64,000 nucleotides of DNA from Paenibacillus chondroitinus NBRC 15376 (GTDB lineage Bacteria; Bacillota; Bacilli; Paenibacillales; NBRC-103111): assembly GCF_004000765.1 (NCBI RefSeq), contig NZ_BILW01000012.1, forward strand, positions 111,298 through 175,297. Direction: 5' to 3'. A program made the translations under genes and the position numbers. Positions 18,614-27,411 of the stretch are shown one piece after another; the stretch's first letter is position 1, and each line of letters opens with the position of its first letter. The notes beneath the pieces are model-generated. The model saw only the letters and a program-made list of their open reading frames with translations. It was not told where the DNA came from and searched no databases.

Positions 18614-19261
18614 ATGAATTATGAGGATTTTAAATCTATTGTGTTAGAGCGCCGCAGCGTTCGGAATTTTACAGAGCAGGAAGTCGCGACCGAAGATATT
18701 CGTGAAATTATCGACTGTGCCCGCTATGCGCCAAGCGATACGAACTCCCAAACGTGGAAGTTTATTGCGATACGAAATACGGAAAAGATTAAACATATCG
18801 AACAACTAACCTGGGATCAGCTTCACCTCAGGGCGTCTGAAGCCGAGCAGAAAGGCCTTTCCCGAGAAGCACGCCTTCTTGTGAAATCATTCGGACCCTA
18901 TGCTACTGCGTTTTCCAACGCTCCCGTGCTGATCATTTGCTTAGCAACACCGTACGAGTCGAAGTTCCGTGAGCGGATTTTTGATCCGATTGAGCTTGTT
19001 GAGGATGCGGTGTGGGCGGAGGAAGGCATCAAGAGCTCCTGCTTAGCCTCGCAGAATCTGATGCTTGCCGCGCATGCCAGAGGTCTCGCGACATGTCCGA
19101 TGACGGGCCCTGTTTTGCTGGCCCAAGATCAAATTCGCGAATATCTGAACATTCCGGAAGAATGTCAGATCAATATGGTTATTTCCCTTGGTCATCCGAA
19201 GGAACGCCCGGGCAAATTGGCCCGCAAAGAAATTGATGATATTCTCCAAATCATCGACTAA
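18614..19261 (+). CDS. Nitroreductase family protein
   Basis: FMN-dependent oxidoreductase of 215 residues. The family hallmarks are the N-terminal VLERRSVRNFTEQEV (phosphate-binding Arg residues), ARYAPSDTNSQTWKF at residues 36-51 and the C-terminal SLGHPKE. Members reduce nitroaromatics, quinones or flavins with NAD(P)H; the natural substrate is unknown. ATG 18614 lies behind GGCAGGTAA. It is separated from the exporter by 80 bases and followed by its own terminator, so it is probably independent. Confidence 0.9.
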   Translation: MNYEDFKSIVLERRSVRNFTEQEVATEDIREIIDCARYAPSDTNSQTWKFIAIRNTEKIKHIEQLTWDQLHLRASEAEQKGLSREARLLVKSFGPYATAFSNAPVLIICLATPYESKFRERIFDPIELVEDAVWAEEGIKSSCLASQNLMLAAHARGLATCPMTGPVLLAQDQIREYLNIPEECQINMVISLGHPKERPGKLARKEIDDILQIID

Positions 19262-19264
19262 GAT

Positions 19265-19300
19265 GAAGGAGCTGCCGCTATTCGCGGACAGCTTCTTTTT
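19265..19300 (+). terminator. Terminator after nitroreductase gene
   Basis: GAAGGAGCTGCCGC and GCGGACAGCTTC pair with one bulge and are followed by TTTTT. Confidence 0.75.
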
Positions 19301-19342
19301 CTTATATGCGAGCACATCAACATGCCAAAATTACCACCACAA

Positions 19343-19406
19343 ACATTATAACGTTATATTTACTTAAATAAATCAATATGCTATTCTAACATTATAACGT
19401 TATATT
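19343..19406. promoter_or_regulatory. Two copies of a GntR-type operator upstream of the sugar-acid operon
   Basis: ACATTATAACGTTATATT occurs at 19343-19360 and again, identical over 18 bases, at 19389-19406. Each contains the perfect 12-bp palindrome TATAACGTTATA (19347-19358 and 19393-19404), 46 bases apart centre to centre. Short AT-rich palindromes of this kind are typical targets of GntR/UTRA regulators, and a gene of that family lies in the operon (23467-24180). The sites are 100-165 bases upstream of the first gene. Confidence 0.75.
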
Positions 19407-19507
19407 CAATTATACAATTTACAACCTTCTCCTACATATTAGGAGACCTTAGAAGGAAGACTTAGTGAAAGCGTTCATAATTCGAGTTATGGAAAAAGGT
19501 GACAGGC

Positions 19508-20608
19508 ATGCAGGAGCGGTTCGTCCTACACAATGTTAAGCAAGTAAACGGAGAATTTCTGGATATTGTCATTGAAGGCGGAAAAATTGCGGAGTTGACG
19601 AGTCCCGGACAAGGACAAGGCAAACAGATCGTTGACTATTCAGGTGCCTATGTTTCAAGCGGCTGGATCGATATGCACGTTCATGCCTTCCCTGCCTTTG
19701 ATCCCTATGGCGATGAAATCGATGAAATCGGCGTCAAGCAAGGTGTTACAACAATTGTTGATGCCGGAAGCTGTGGAGCTGACCGTATCGCCGAACTAGC
19801 AGCAAGCAGACAAAATGCGCTAACAAACTTGTTTGCTTTTTTGAACATTTCGCATATCGGTTTACAAAGGATCGACGAATTATCCGATATGTCATGGATT
19901 AACCAAGAGAAGGTTGTTGATGCAGTCAAGAACTATGAAGACTTCATCGTCGGTTTGAAGGCAAGAATCAGCAAAAGTGTTGTTCGCGATTCCCGCATTG
20001 AGCCTTTGCGTGCAGCACGTGCGCTTTCAGCAGCGACCGGTCTTTCTTTAATGGTTCATATCGGTTCTGGACCGCCGAGCATTGAAGAAGTTGTTTCGCT
20101 TTTGGAAAAGAAAGATATCATTACCCATTATTTGAATGGGAAGGCTAATAATCTTTTTGATGACAGCGGCAAACCTCTGCAAGTCCTTACGAAAGCAATT
20201 GAAAGAGGCGTTCATCTGGACGTCGGACACGGTACAGCCAGCTTTTCATTCAAAGTTGCCGAAGCCGCGAAAAAGCATCACATCGGTTTGGACACGATCT
20301 CAACGGATATTTATCGTGGGAATCGTTTGAAAGGGCCTGTTTTTAGTATGTCCAATGTGCTGACGAAATTTCTGTATTTGGGCTATACGCTTGAGGAAGT
20401 CATTGCTGCGGTGACTACGCATGCTGCAAATTGGCTGAACAAACCGGAGCTTGGCCGCATTCAAGTTGGAGATACAGCAAATCTCACTCTGTTTACCGTG
20501 CAGAATGAAAAGATTCAACTCACGGACTCTGAAGGAGACACACGTACGGCGGAACAAAGAATTCAATCTAAAGGAGTAGTTGTAAATGGCGCTCTCATTA
20601 AATGCTAA
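19508..20608 (+). CDS. Amidohydrolase/deacetylase family metallohydrolase (EF_0837 type)
   Basis: Zinc-type hydrolase of 366 residues from the amidohydrolase superfamily, resembling the proteins found beside DgaE/DgaF in Enterococcus and others. Metal ligands visible in order are GWIDMHVHAF (HxH), the probable carbamylated lysine in VGLKARIS, MVHIGSG and DVGHGTASF (histidines) and the catalytic Asp in TISTDIY. In this context it may remove an N-acyl group from an amino sugar acid before ammonia elimination. ATG 19508 is preferred, with AAAGGTG upstream. Its last 23 bases overlap the next gene, indicating translational coupling. Confidence 0.85.
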   Translation: MQERFVLHNVKQVNGEFLDIVIEGGKIAELTSPGQGQGKQIVDYSGAYVSSGWIDMHVHAFPAFDPYGDEIDEIGVKQGVTTIVDAGSCGADRIAELAASRQNALTNLFAFLNISHIGLQRIDELSDMSWINQEKVVDAVKNYEDFIVGLKARISKSVVRDSRIEPLRAARALSAATGLSLMVHIGSGPPSIEEVVSLLEKKDIITHYLNGKANNLFDDSGKPLQVLTKAIERGVHLDVGHGTASFSFKVAEAAKKHHIGLDTISTDIYRGNRLKGPVFSMSNVLTKFLYLGYTLEEVIAAVTTHAANWLNKPELGRIQVGDTANLTLFTVQNEKIQLTDSEGDTRTAEQRIQSKGVVVNGALIKC

Positions 20609-21689
20609 ATACGGTCTTAAACGTGTCATCAATGCCAGTGGACGTATGAGTATTCTCGGGGTATCCGCTCCGACCGACACCGTTATGGAAGCCATGAAAC
20701 ATGGCGGACAAAATTACGTTGAAATTGCAGATCTGGTTGATAAAGCCGGTGACTACATCGCCAAAATCCTTGGCTCCGAAGCTGCCGTTGTCGTCAACTC
20801 GGCATCCAGCGGCATCGCGCTTTCCGTAGCAGCCGTAGTAACCCAAGGGAATCGTCGAGCAAGCGAGCGGCTGCATCAGGACCCTATTGCCAAACGTGAT
20901 ATCATCATTCTCAAAGGTCACAACGTACAATACGGCGCCCCTGTTGAAACCATGGTTTACCTTGGTGGCGGCAGACTCGTCGAAGTTGGCTACGCCAATG
21001 AAGGGAAAGCCGAACATATTGAAGACGCGATTAACGAAAATACGGCCGCCATTCTTTATGTGAAATCTCATCATGCTGTCCAAAAAAACATGATTTCCGT
21101 TGAAGAAGCCTGGGATATTGCGCAGCGAAATAACGTACCGCTCATCGTAGATGCGGCTGCGGAAGAAGATATTCAAAAGTATGTAAAATACTCCGATTTG
21201 GCCATTTACAGCGGTTCCAAAGCCATTGAAGGCCCTACTTCAGGTATTGTCGGCGGCAAACGCACCTATATTGAGTGGCTTAAAGTTCAGCTGCACGGCA
21301 TTGGCCGGAGCATGAAAGTCGGCAAGGAAACTTCCTTCGGCTTGCTTCAAGCACTTGATGAGTATGGCGTTAAAGCAGACAAAAGCGAGCAAGAAAAAGC
21401 AGCTTTGCAAGTGCTAATGCCGCTTGGCGAATTAAAAGGCATTAAAGTGACGATTGTTCAAGATGAAGCAGGCCGCGCTATTTTCCGCGGACGCATTCAA
21501 ATTGATCCGGAGCAAGCTGGAACGACAGCGAAAGAAGTCGTAAATGGGCTTCGCGAAGGTGAAATCGCCATCTATACCCGTGATTATGGGGTAAGACAAG
21601 GCTATTTTGATATCGATCCACGTCCGCTTCAAGGCGATGACATTGAGGTTATCGCTGCTCAAATACGCAAATTAGCAGGAGGTCAATAA
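20586..21689 (+). CDS. DgaE-like PLP-dependent ammonia lyase
   Basis: PLP enzyme of 367 residues with the fold of selenocysteine synthase SelA; the Schiff-base lysine is expected in YSGSKAIEGPTSG near residue 210. DgaE of Salmonella removes ammonia from D-glucosaminate 6-phosphate to give 2-keto-3-deoxy-6-phosphogluconate. Here no phosphotransferase system is present, and a PfkB-type kinase follows, so the substrate may be the unphosphorylated acid. AAAGGAGTAG precedes the ATG. The gene overlaps the amidohydrolase by 23 bases and is one base from the aldolase gene. Family is clear, substrate inferred. Confidence 0.87.
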   Translation: MALSLNAKYGLKRVINASGRMSILGVSAPTDTVMEAMKHGGQNYVEIADLVDKAGDYIAKILGSEAAVVVNSASSGIALSVAAVVTQGNRRASERLHQDPIAKRDIIILKGHNVQYGAPVETMVYLGGGRLVEVGYANEGKAEHIEDAINENTAAILYVKSHHAVQKNMISVEEAWDIAQRNNVPLIVDAAAEEDIQKYVKYSDLAIYSGSKAIEGPTSGIVGGKRTYIEWLKVQLHGIGRSMKVGKETSFGLLQALDEYGVKADKSEQEKAALQVLMPLGELKGIKVTIVQDEAGRAIFRGRIQIDPEQAGTTAKEVVNGLREGEIAIYTRDYGVRQGYFDIDPRPLQGDDIEVIAAQIRKLAGGQ

Positions 21690-21690
21690 T

Positions 21691-22446
21691 ATGTCCAACA
21701 TGGCAAAAAGATTGTATAAAGGCCGCGCAGCGCTAAACGTGCTCGCTAACTCCGTTGAAAATGCAAAAGAAGTTTTCGAAGCAGCTGAAGGTTACGTGCT
21801 TGTCGGCGTTCTTTCGAAAGACTACCCAACCGTTGAGACAGCCGTTGCCGCAATGAAAGAATACGGCAAAGCGATTGACGAAGCCGTATCCATCGGTCTG
21901 GGCGCAGGCGACAATCGCCAAGCTACTGTTGTTGCAGCGATTGCCAAGCATTACCCGGGGACTCACATCAACCAGGTGTTCCCTGCCGTTGGGGCAACAC
22001 GCGCTAATCTTGGCGAGCAAGACAGCTGGATCAACAGCTTGGTCTCTCCTACCGGCCGCGTCGGCTATGTGAACATCTCAACAGGTCCTGTAAGCGCGGC
22101 TCAACCTGAGCACGCTATCGTACCTGTTAAAACCGCTATCGCACTTGTTCGCGACATGGGCGGGAATGCCCTCAAGTATTTCCCGATGAACGGCTTGAGC
22201 CGTGAAGACGAGCTTCGTGCCGTTGCACAAGCTTGCGGCGAAGAAGGTTTTGCTCTTGAGCCAACCGGCGGCATCGACATGGAAAACTTTGAAACGATCC
22301 TGCGCATCGCGTTGGAAGCGAAAGTTCCACAAGTGATCCCTCATGTGTATTCATCAATTATTGATAAAGCTACAGGAAAAACAAATACATCCGATGTACG
22401 CGAACTGCTCAGCATCATGAAGAAGCTGGTTGATCAACATGGCTAA
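21691..22446 (+). CDS. DgaF-like 2-dehydro-3-deoxy-phosphogluconate aldolase (KDGP aldolase family)
   Basis: Class I-type aldolase of 251 residues, similar to DgaF, which splits 2-keto-3-deoxy-6-phosphogluconate into pyruvate and glyceraldehyde 3-phosphate. Landmarks include IGLGAGDNRQ, GYVNISTGPVSA, DMGGNALKYFPMNGL with the probable Schiff-base Lys and the phosphate-binding EPTGGIDMENF. GGAGGTC precedes the start. It is embedded in the operon, with its end overlapping the kinase start by eight bases. Reading it with its neighbours gives the last step of the pathway. Confidence 0.87.
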   Translation: MSNMAKRLYKGRAALNVLANSVENAKEVFEAAEGYVLVGVLSKDYPTVETAVAAMKEYGKAIDEAVSIGLGAGDNRQATVVAAIAKHYPGTHINQVFPAVGATRANLGEQDSWINSLVSPTGRVGYVNISTGPVSAAQPEHAIVPVKTAIALVRDMGGNALKYFPMNGLSREDELRAVAQACGEEGFALEPTGGIDMENFETILRIALEAKVPQVIPHVYSSIIDKATGKTNTSDVRELLSIMKKLVDQHG

Positions 22447-23455
22447 GCGAATTGCTGCTTTTGGAGAGGTTATGATGCGCCTGCAGGTGCCAGGTTATGA
22501 ACTCTTGTCTCAAGCCAGCTCGCTTAACTACACGTTCTCTGGCACAGGGGTGAATATCAGCTCCGCGCTTGCTCGCTTCGGGCATGCCGGGTTCCTGATC
22601 TCCAGATTGCCGTCCAACCCAGTAGGAGATGCTGCAGAAGCTTACTTACGTAAACTAGGCATCAACTCGTCGATGATTACTCGAGGCGGCAACTATGTCG
22701 GCATGTACTTTTTAGAAAATGGTTTCGGTGCGCGGCCCAGCCGCGTCACGTATTCCAACCGGCAGGAAAGCAGTTTCAATACCGCCCCGGAAAACACTTA
22801 TAATTTTGCTGAAATTGCTAAAAATATCGATATGATCCATTTCTGCGGGATTACTCTCGCCATGAATGATAATGTACGCCAGCATATGAAGGCCTTGGCC
22901 AAACAAGTTAAAGCTAACGGCGGCACGGTTGTTTTCGATTGCAATTATCGTCCGGCCCATTGGGGTGAAGGCGGTTACGCGAAAGCAAAACCTCATTACG
23001 AGGACATGCTGCAGCTTGCTGACATTGTCATGATGAATGAGAAAGATGCCATATATATCCTGGGCATGCATACCGATCAAACCGAACGTCAAGATCAGCT
23101 GATGGAACTGATTCCAGCCGTTGCAGACAAATATCAGATCGCTGTCATTGCAGGAACGCATCGTCATATCAACAGTGACAACACCCATTCACTGCGTGGA
23201 TTTATTTATAAAAATCAGTCGTTCACCTTTTCTAATCTCCTCACATTTTCTATCTATGATAGAATTGGTGCTGGAGATGCCTACACAAGCGGTATCGTAC
23301 ATGGGGAAATCCAAGGATTTTCACCTGATAAGACAGTCGGGTTTGCAGCTGCCGCCAGCATGCTCGCACATACCATTGTTGGCGATACGCCTATGTCATC
23401 GGAAAGCGATATCCTGCGTGCGATGACGGAAGTTGTGGGCGATGTAGAAAGGTAG
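22439..23455 (+). CDS. PfkB family sugar kinase, probable 2-keto-3-deoxygluconate kinase
   Basis: Ribokinase-fold kinase of 338 residues. It begins FGEVMMRLQVPG, the usual KdgK opening, and ends its catalytic core with DRIGAGDAYTSGI, containing the GAGD anion hole and catalytic Asp. In the operon it would phosphorylate 2-keto-3-deoxygluconate made by the DgaE-like lyase, supplying the aldolase substrate. The ATG at 22439 lies within the end of the aldolase gene (TGATCAACATGGCTAA), so translation is coupled. Specificity is inferred from context. Confidence 0.87.
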   Translation: MAKRIAAFGEVMMRLQVPGYELLSQASSLNYTFSGTGVNISSALARFGHAGFLISRLPSNPVGDAAEAYLRKLGINSSMITRGGNYVGMYFLENGFGARPSRVTYSNRQESSFNTAPENTYNFAEIAKNIDMIHFCGITLAMNDNVRQHMKALAKQVKANGGTVVFDCNYRPAHWGEGGYAKAKPHYEDMLQLADIVMMNEKDAIYILGMHTDQTERQDQLMELIPAVADKYQIAVIAGTHRHINSDNTHSLRGFIYKNQSFTFSNLLTFSIYDRIGAGDAYTSGIVHGEIQGFSPDKTVGFAAAASMLAHTIVGDTPMSSESDILRAMTEVVGDVER

Positions 23456-23466
23456 TGAACGTTTAG

Positions 23467-24180
23467 GTGAACTTATCCCGTAATAAACGCCCTTTATATT
23501 TACAAATCATGAATATCCTAAAGGATCGCATCTTGCATGGTGTGTATCCTTTGGGTACCAATATTCCATCTGAACCCCAGTTGGAGCAGGAATTCAACGT
23601 CAGCAAGATCACCGTTCGAAATGCCATCAAAGAGCTGGCACAAGAGGGATATTTGGAAAAAGGCAGCGGCAAAGGAACCAAAGTCATTCGCAATGCTTCC
23701 CTGTCCAAGTTATCCAAATGGAAACGGTTCACAGAAGTGCTGGTTGAAGAAGGCCACCAAATTCACAAGCAATTGCTGCGCGCTGAAATTGTTTCGAATA
23801 CACCTGGAACATTGCCTTATCAGCTGTTTGGAGAGCGGTGTTTCTATATCGAACGCCTATATCACTTAGATGACAGGCCCTATATTCACTATTCCCACTA
23901 TCTCTCCCTGCAAATGTCCACGATCGAACTCACGGACTTGAACGAGCAATCCTTGTACGAGCTCCTTGAAGATCACGGCATTGCCTTAGAGAAATATCGG
24001 GATGAATTTGCTGCTGTCACCGCTTCTTCCCATGTAGAGGACATGCTGCAGGTGAAACCAGGCACGCCCTTACTGAACAGATTGCGATATTCCTATGATG
24101 AACAAGGCACTCTGATCGAATTCAGCGCAGGGCATTACAGCACCGAAATGCACAATTATGTAGTTAATTACGATATTTAG
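23467..24180 (+). CDS. GntR family transcriptional regulator (HutC/UTRA type)
   Basis: DNA-binding regulator of 237 residues. Residues 1-70 are a winged helix (PLYLQIMNILKDRI, IPSEPQLEQEFNVSKITVRN, LAQEGYLEKGSGKGTKV); residues 80-237 form a UTRA effector domain that commonly binds sugar phosphates or acids. It is 11 bases downstream of the kinase gene and probably represses its own operon through the TATAACGTTATA sites at 19343-19406. Start is GTG at 23467. Confidence 0.92.
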   Translation: MNLSRNKRPLYLQIMNILKDRILHGVYPLGTNIPSEPQLEQEFNVSKITVRNAIKELAQEGYLEKGSGKGTKVIRNASLSKLSKWKRFTEVLVEEGHQIHKQLLRAEIVSNTPGTLPYQLFGERCFYIERLYHLDDRPYIHYSHYLSLQMSTIELTDLNEQSLYELLEDHGIALEKYRDEFAAVTASSHVEDMLQVKPGTPLLNRLRYSYDEQGTLIEFSAGHYSTEMHNYVVNYDI

Positions 24181-24260
24181 GATACTGGCCTCAGCCTTGT
24201 TTCCTTTTCTCGTCGACACCTTGATAACGCTTACTAACTTCTTGAGAAGAGGGATTCCAC

Positions 24261-25586
24261 ATGAATATGTATCTACTGATCGTTACCCTGCTTGCTATTG
24301 TTATTGTTATTCTCGGCGTAGCCTGGTGGAAATGGCATGCCTTTATTTCTTTAACCGTTGCGAGCTTGTTCCTGGCGCTTATGGCGGGTCTCTCTATGGA
24401 TAAAATCGTTGGCGCATACGAAACCGGCGTCGGCGCTGTGCTAGGGCATCTAGTCGGCATTTTGGCATTAGGGACAATTTTGGGTAAAATGATGTCCGAT
24501 TCCGGGGCAGGCACCCAAGTCGCCAATTTCTTTATCCGCGTGTTTGGTGAAAAACGTTTGCCATGGGCCATGCTGCTATCCGGTTTTATTATCGGGATCC
24601 CTGTATTTTTTGACGTCGGGATCGTTATGCTCCTACCGCTTGTGATCTCCATCCACAAATCGACGAAACAAAATATTTTACTCATCGGATTACCGGTCAT
24701 CGCTGGTTTGTCTATTGTACATGGTCTAGTTCCGCCTCACCCTGGTGCTATGACAGCGATTGGCATTTACAAAGCGGATATCGGCAAAGTGCTGATCTAC
24801 TCCCTGATCATTGCGATTCCGGCTGCGATCATTGCAGGCCCTCTGTTTGCCAAATGGGTAAACAAACGTGTTGTTCCTCAGAATGAACCTGAGCTTCTGG
24901 ATGCAAGCACTGAGCCTGAAAAACTGCCAGGCGCCGGCATTTCCTTTTTCATTATTTTGCTGCCTGTTTTGTTGATGGTTTTGTCTGTCATTGCACCTTA
25001 CCTGCCTGTCCCAAGCGGATTCATGAAATTCCTTGCTTTTATCGGAAACTCCGTGATCGCGCTGCTCATTTCTTGTTTCGCTGCCTTCTACTTCCTGGGC
25101 ATTCGCCAAGGGATGAGTAAAAATTATATCAGCAAGCTGTCGCACGATTGCCTGCTCCCTGTTGCTTCGATTATTTTGATTATCGGTGCAGGCGGCGGAT
25201 TCAAACAAATCCTTATCGCCAGCGGCGTAGGTACCTCGATTGCGCAAATGGCCGAAAATATTTCTCTGTCTCCTATCGTACTAGCTTTCATGGTTGCCGG
25301 ATTAATTCGTGTCGCAACCGGTTCAGCGACGGTCGCTTTAACAACAGCCGCGGGTATCGTTTCTCCCATTGTTGTGCATATGTCCGGCGTTAATTTGGAA
25401 CTGCTCGTTATTGCTACTGGCGCAGGCTCGCTGATGCTTTCCCATGTCAATGACGCAGGCTTCTGGATGGTCAAGGAATACCTCGGATTAACCGTCAAAG
25501 AAACGTTCAAAACGTGGACTGTCCTGGAAACACTCCTTTCCTTCATTGCATTCGGAACCGTGCTGATTATCGATATCTTTGTTTAA
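24261..25586 (+). CDS. GntP family gluconate/sugar-acid permease
   Basis: Membrane permease of 441 residues with about twelve to fourteen helices. GntP landmarks are the segment GHLVGILALGTILGKMMSDSGA, the FDVGIVMLLPLV loop, GLVPPHPGAMTAIGIY and SHVNDAGFWMVKEYLGLTV. Relatives import gluconate, idonate, glycerate or related acids by proton symport. It is the only transporter in the operon, so uptake should be without phosphorylation. It is 80 bases behind the regulator gene with its own GAGAAGAGGG ribosome site. Confidence 0.93.
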   Translation: MNMYLLIVTLLAIVIVILGVAWWKWHAFISLTVASLFLALMAGLSMDKIVGAYETGVGAVLGHLVGILALGTILGKMMSDSGAGTQVANFFIRVFGEKRLPWAMLLSGFIIGIPVFFDVGIVMLLPLVISIHKSTKQNILLIGLPVIAGLSIVHGLVPPHPGAMTAIGIYKADIGKVLIYSLIIAIPAAIIAGPLFAKWVNKRVVPQNEPELLDASTEPEKLPGAGISFFIILLPVLLMVLSVIAPYLPVPSGFMKFLAFIGNSVIALLISCFAAFYFLGIRQGMSKNYISKLSHDCLLPVASIILIIGAGGGFKQILIASGVGTSIAQMAENISLSPIVLAFMVAGLIRVATGSATVALTTAAGIVSPIVVHMSGVNLELLVIATGAGSLMLSHVNDAGFWMVKEYLGLTVKETFKTWTVLETLLSFIAFGTVLIIDIFV

Positions 25587-25592
25587 ATATAA

Positions 25593-25631
25593 AAGCCTGT
25601 GCACCTCCCTCGCAGGATGTGCACAGGCCTT
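25593..25631 (+). terminator. Hairpin ending the sugar-acid operon
   Basis: AAGCCTGTGCAC pairs with GTGCACAGGCCTT. The T tract is poor, but no gene on the plus strand follows for 1.3 kb. Confidence 0.6.
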
Positions 25632-25640
25632 ACTAATAGC

Positions 25641-25671
25641 AAAAAAGACAGCCCCACAGGGGACTGTCTCT
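25641..25671 (-). terminator. Terminator of the cold-shock gene
   Basis: On the minus strand GACAGTCCCC and GGGGCTGTC pair with a four-base loop and are followed by TTTTTT. Confidence 0.8.
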
Positions 25672-25719
25672 GTTGTTTGTGCTATGACACTCTATTTATA
25701 AGTGGGGACTCCCAATTTC

Positions 25720-25917
25720 TTATAATTTTGTGACGTTAGCTGCTTGAGGACCACGGTTGCCTTGAGTAATGTCGAACTCAACGGATTGGCCTTCTTCTAA
25801 TGTTTTGAATCCTTCGCCCTGAATTGCGGAGAAGTGAACGAATACATCGTCGCCTCCATCAACAGAAATGAAACCGTAGCCTTTTTCTGCGTTGAACCAT
25901 TTAACTGTACCTTTCAA
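25720..25917 (-). CDS. Cold-shock domain protein (CspA family)
   Basis: Small nucleic-acid chaperone of 65 residues forming an OB-fold. RNP1 (KGYGFISV) and RNP2 (VFVHFSAI) are intact, and [12 protein letters not shown] closes the domain. It binds single-stranded RNA and prevents secondary structure, often during cold or stationary phase. The start is TTG at 25917 with AGGAGG eight bases upstream. It is transcribed alone. Confidence 0.95.
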   Translation of the reverse strand: MKGTVKWFNAEKGYGFISVDGGDDVFVHFSAIQGEGFKTLEEGQSVEFDITQGNRGPQAANVTKL

Positions 25918-26044
25918 GTGAACAACCTCCTAAAAATATCGCCATCTATGACGAATAAGGAAATTATACCATCACATCTGGGATAAATCAACGCATAAAA
26001 AGCTCTGGACATGCTAAAATTTGTTGATATACCAACGTTTTCCT

Positions 26045-26761
26045 CTATGCGAAGCCCCTCTTGATTATGCTTAAATATTGATGAGAATTTGGTAAAAATG
26101 GTAGGCTTGCCTCTCTTTTTTCAACCAAATGCCCCTCGTTTGTACATTCATTTAGTAAATCAGGCAATCTGCCATACTCCTCTGTTCGAAAACTGAGCAA
26201 TGGATAGATTCTCACTTCACCGCCAGGCTTCGCGACGCGAAGCAGTTCCCGCACCGCTTTCAGATGAAAGGCATAGTCGAACTGCTCCTCATACAGAAAC
26301 AGAAAGTGGCTGCACAGCACAAGATCAAAGGAATCTTGTTCAAAAGGCAGCACCGGAAGACAAGCCACATGATACCTTGCCATGCCATTACGACTTGAGA
26401 AGTCCTCTACGAACCTTTCTAGGCCCTTTATACGTCCTGCCGTATGATTTTGAAGCGAACCATAAAACGACCAATCATAGACATCCTGGAGCTTCTCCAT
26501 CTTGGCCGCAACAAGCCCGATTTCTTGCCTGCCGTGTTGATCTATCTCCTCCGATGATTTCTCATACAGAGGGTCAACCGCCTCTGCGAGAATACCAAGC
26601 TTCCTTGCTTCTACCGTGAAGGAAGATGCACCGCCGGCCACATCCAGAACCCTTTTGCCTTGCAATTGTTCCGCCTGCAGCATAAACATTTTCTCATACT
26701 CTGCGTACGACCTCGAGGTCATTGCGACCCCAACTTGCTCATAAATACGCTTTTGTCCCAT
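26045..26761 (-). CDS. Class I SAM-dependent methyltransferase
   Basis: Predicted small-molecule methyltransferase of 238 residues. Motif I is RVLDVAGGASSFTVEA near residue 38; the LVLCSHFLFLYEEQFDY stretch and LLRVAKPGGEVRIYPL correspond to the post-II and motif III regions. The substrate is not evident. ATG 26761 is preferred over ATG 26767, since the GAGGAG site is then eight bases away. It is flanked by unrelated genes. Confidence 0.82.
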   Translation of the reverse strand: MGQKRIYEQVGVAMTSRSYAEYEKMFMLQAEQLQGKRVLDVAGGASSFTVEARKLGILAEAVDPLYEKSSEEIDQHGRQEIGLVAAKMEKLQDVYDWSFYGSLQNHTAGRIKGLERFVEDFSSRNGMARYHVACLPVLPFEQDSFDLVLCSHFLFLYEEQFDYAFHLKAVRELLRVAKPGGEVRIYPLLSFRTEEYGRLPDLLNECTNEGHLVEKREASLPFLPNSHQYLSIIKRGFA

Positions 26762-26960
26762 GCTCATCTCTCCTCAGCTCATCTTCTCCGGGCAATAACC
26801 CGTCTCATAACCATTTCCCTCTGGAAAGGATTAGGAGAATATTACCACGGGCAACGGTCTATGGCAATAGGGATTTCTTTGATGCTTTGTTTGGAAAAAA
26901 CGCCTATTTATGATACGATTGCATATATCTTTAAGCTTACTACAGAAACGAGGAACAACC

Positions 26961-27206
26961 GTGTCAAAACAACCTTTTAAGAAACATACCATCTACAAAA
27001 AAGATAAATGGAACATGCTGAATGTGGAGGTCCAAGGAACCAAAATTGTACTGACGGAGATCTCCGACCAGTGGGGTGAAGAGTGTCACACGTTCATCGG
27101 ACGGCCAGCGATGCTTCACTGGGCTAATGAGCGATTTGCTAAGGATAAGTTCGATGGTACCGAAGAAGAATGGCAAGCAATTATGGACGCATTCAAAGAA
27201 GTATAA
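26961..27206 (+). CDS. Small conserved-type hypothetical protein
   Basis: Soluble protein of 81 residues, basic at the start and acidic towards the end, with an aromatic core (DQWGEECHTFIGRPAMLHWA). No family recognised. Start is read as GTG at 26961, seven bases after GAGGAA; an upstream in-frame ATG at 26910 lacks a ribosome site. It lies just before the TerC leader but is separated from it by an independent promoter. Confidence 0.6.
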   Translation: MSKQPFKKHTIYKKDKWNMLNVEVQGTKIVLTEISDQWGEECHTFIGRPAMLHWANERFAKDKFDGTEEEWQAIMDAFKEV

Positions 27207-27225
27207 ACGGATTAGACCAAATGCC

Positions 27226-27254
27226 TTGACTTTCATTCTCTATCTTTTTATAAT
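27226..27254 (+). promoter_or_regulatory. Promoter of the yybP-ykoY-terC unit
   Basis: TTGACT (27226-27231), a 17-base spacer and TATAAT (27249-27254) form a strong sigma-A promoter that would start transcription just before the aptamer. Confidence 0.8.
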
Positions 27255-27277
27255 TAAGTTACAAGTTCATACGTAAT

Positions 27278-27378
27278 ACTCCAAAGGGGAGTAGCTGATA
27301 CAGTAAAGTCGTCAATTCGGATCCTCATCAGATCCCGGCTTTATTGGCAACGACTATCGTTGTTAGCAAGACCTTTGC
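27278..27378 (+). promoter_or_regulatory. yybP-ykoY manganese riboswitch aptamer
   Basis: CCAAAGGGGAGTAGC at 27281-27295 is the signature 5' strand of this aptamer class, followed by the GTCGTCA and CCCGGCTTT segments and the closing strand AAGACCTTTG at 27368-27377, which pairs with CAAAGG (27282-27287) as P1. Members bind Mn2+ and are commonly found in front of TerC-like (YkoY/MeeF) and cation exporter genes, exactly the arrangement here. Confidence 0.92.
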
Positions 27379-27403
27379 CAATTTTTTGGTGAAGGTCTTT
27401 TTT
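27368..27403 (+). terminator. First terminator of the riboswitch expression platform
   Basis: AAGACCTTTGCCA pairs with TGGTGAAGGTCTT and is followed by six T. Its 5' arm is the same strand that closes aptamer P1, so ligand-stabilised P1 and this terminator exclude each other, as expected for an ON switch. Confidence 0.85.
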
Positions 27404-27411
27404 GATGAATT

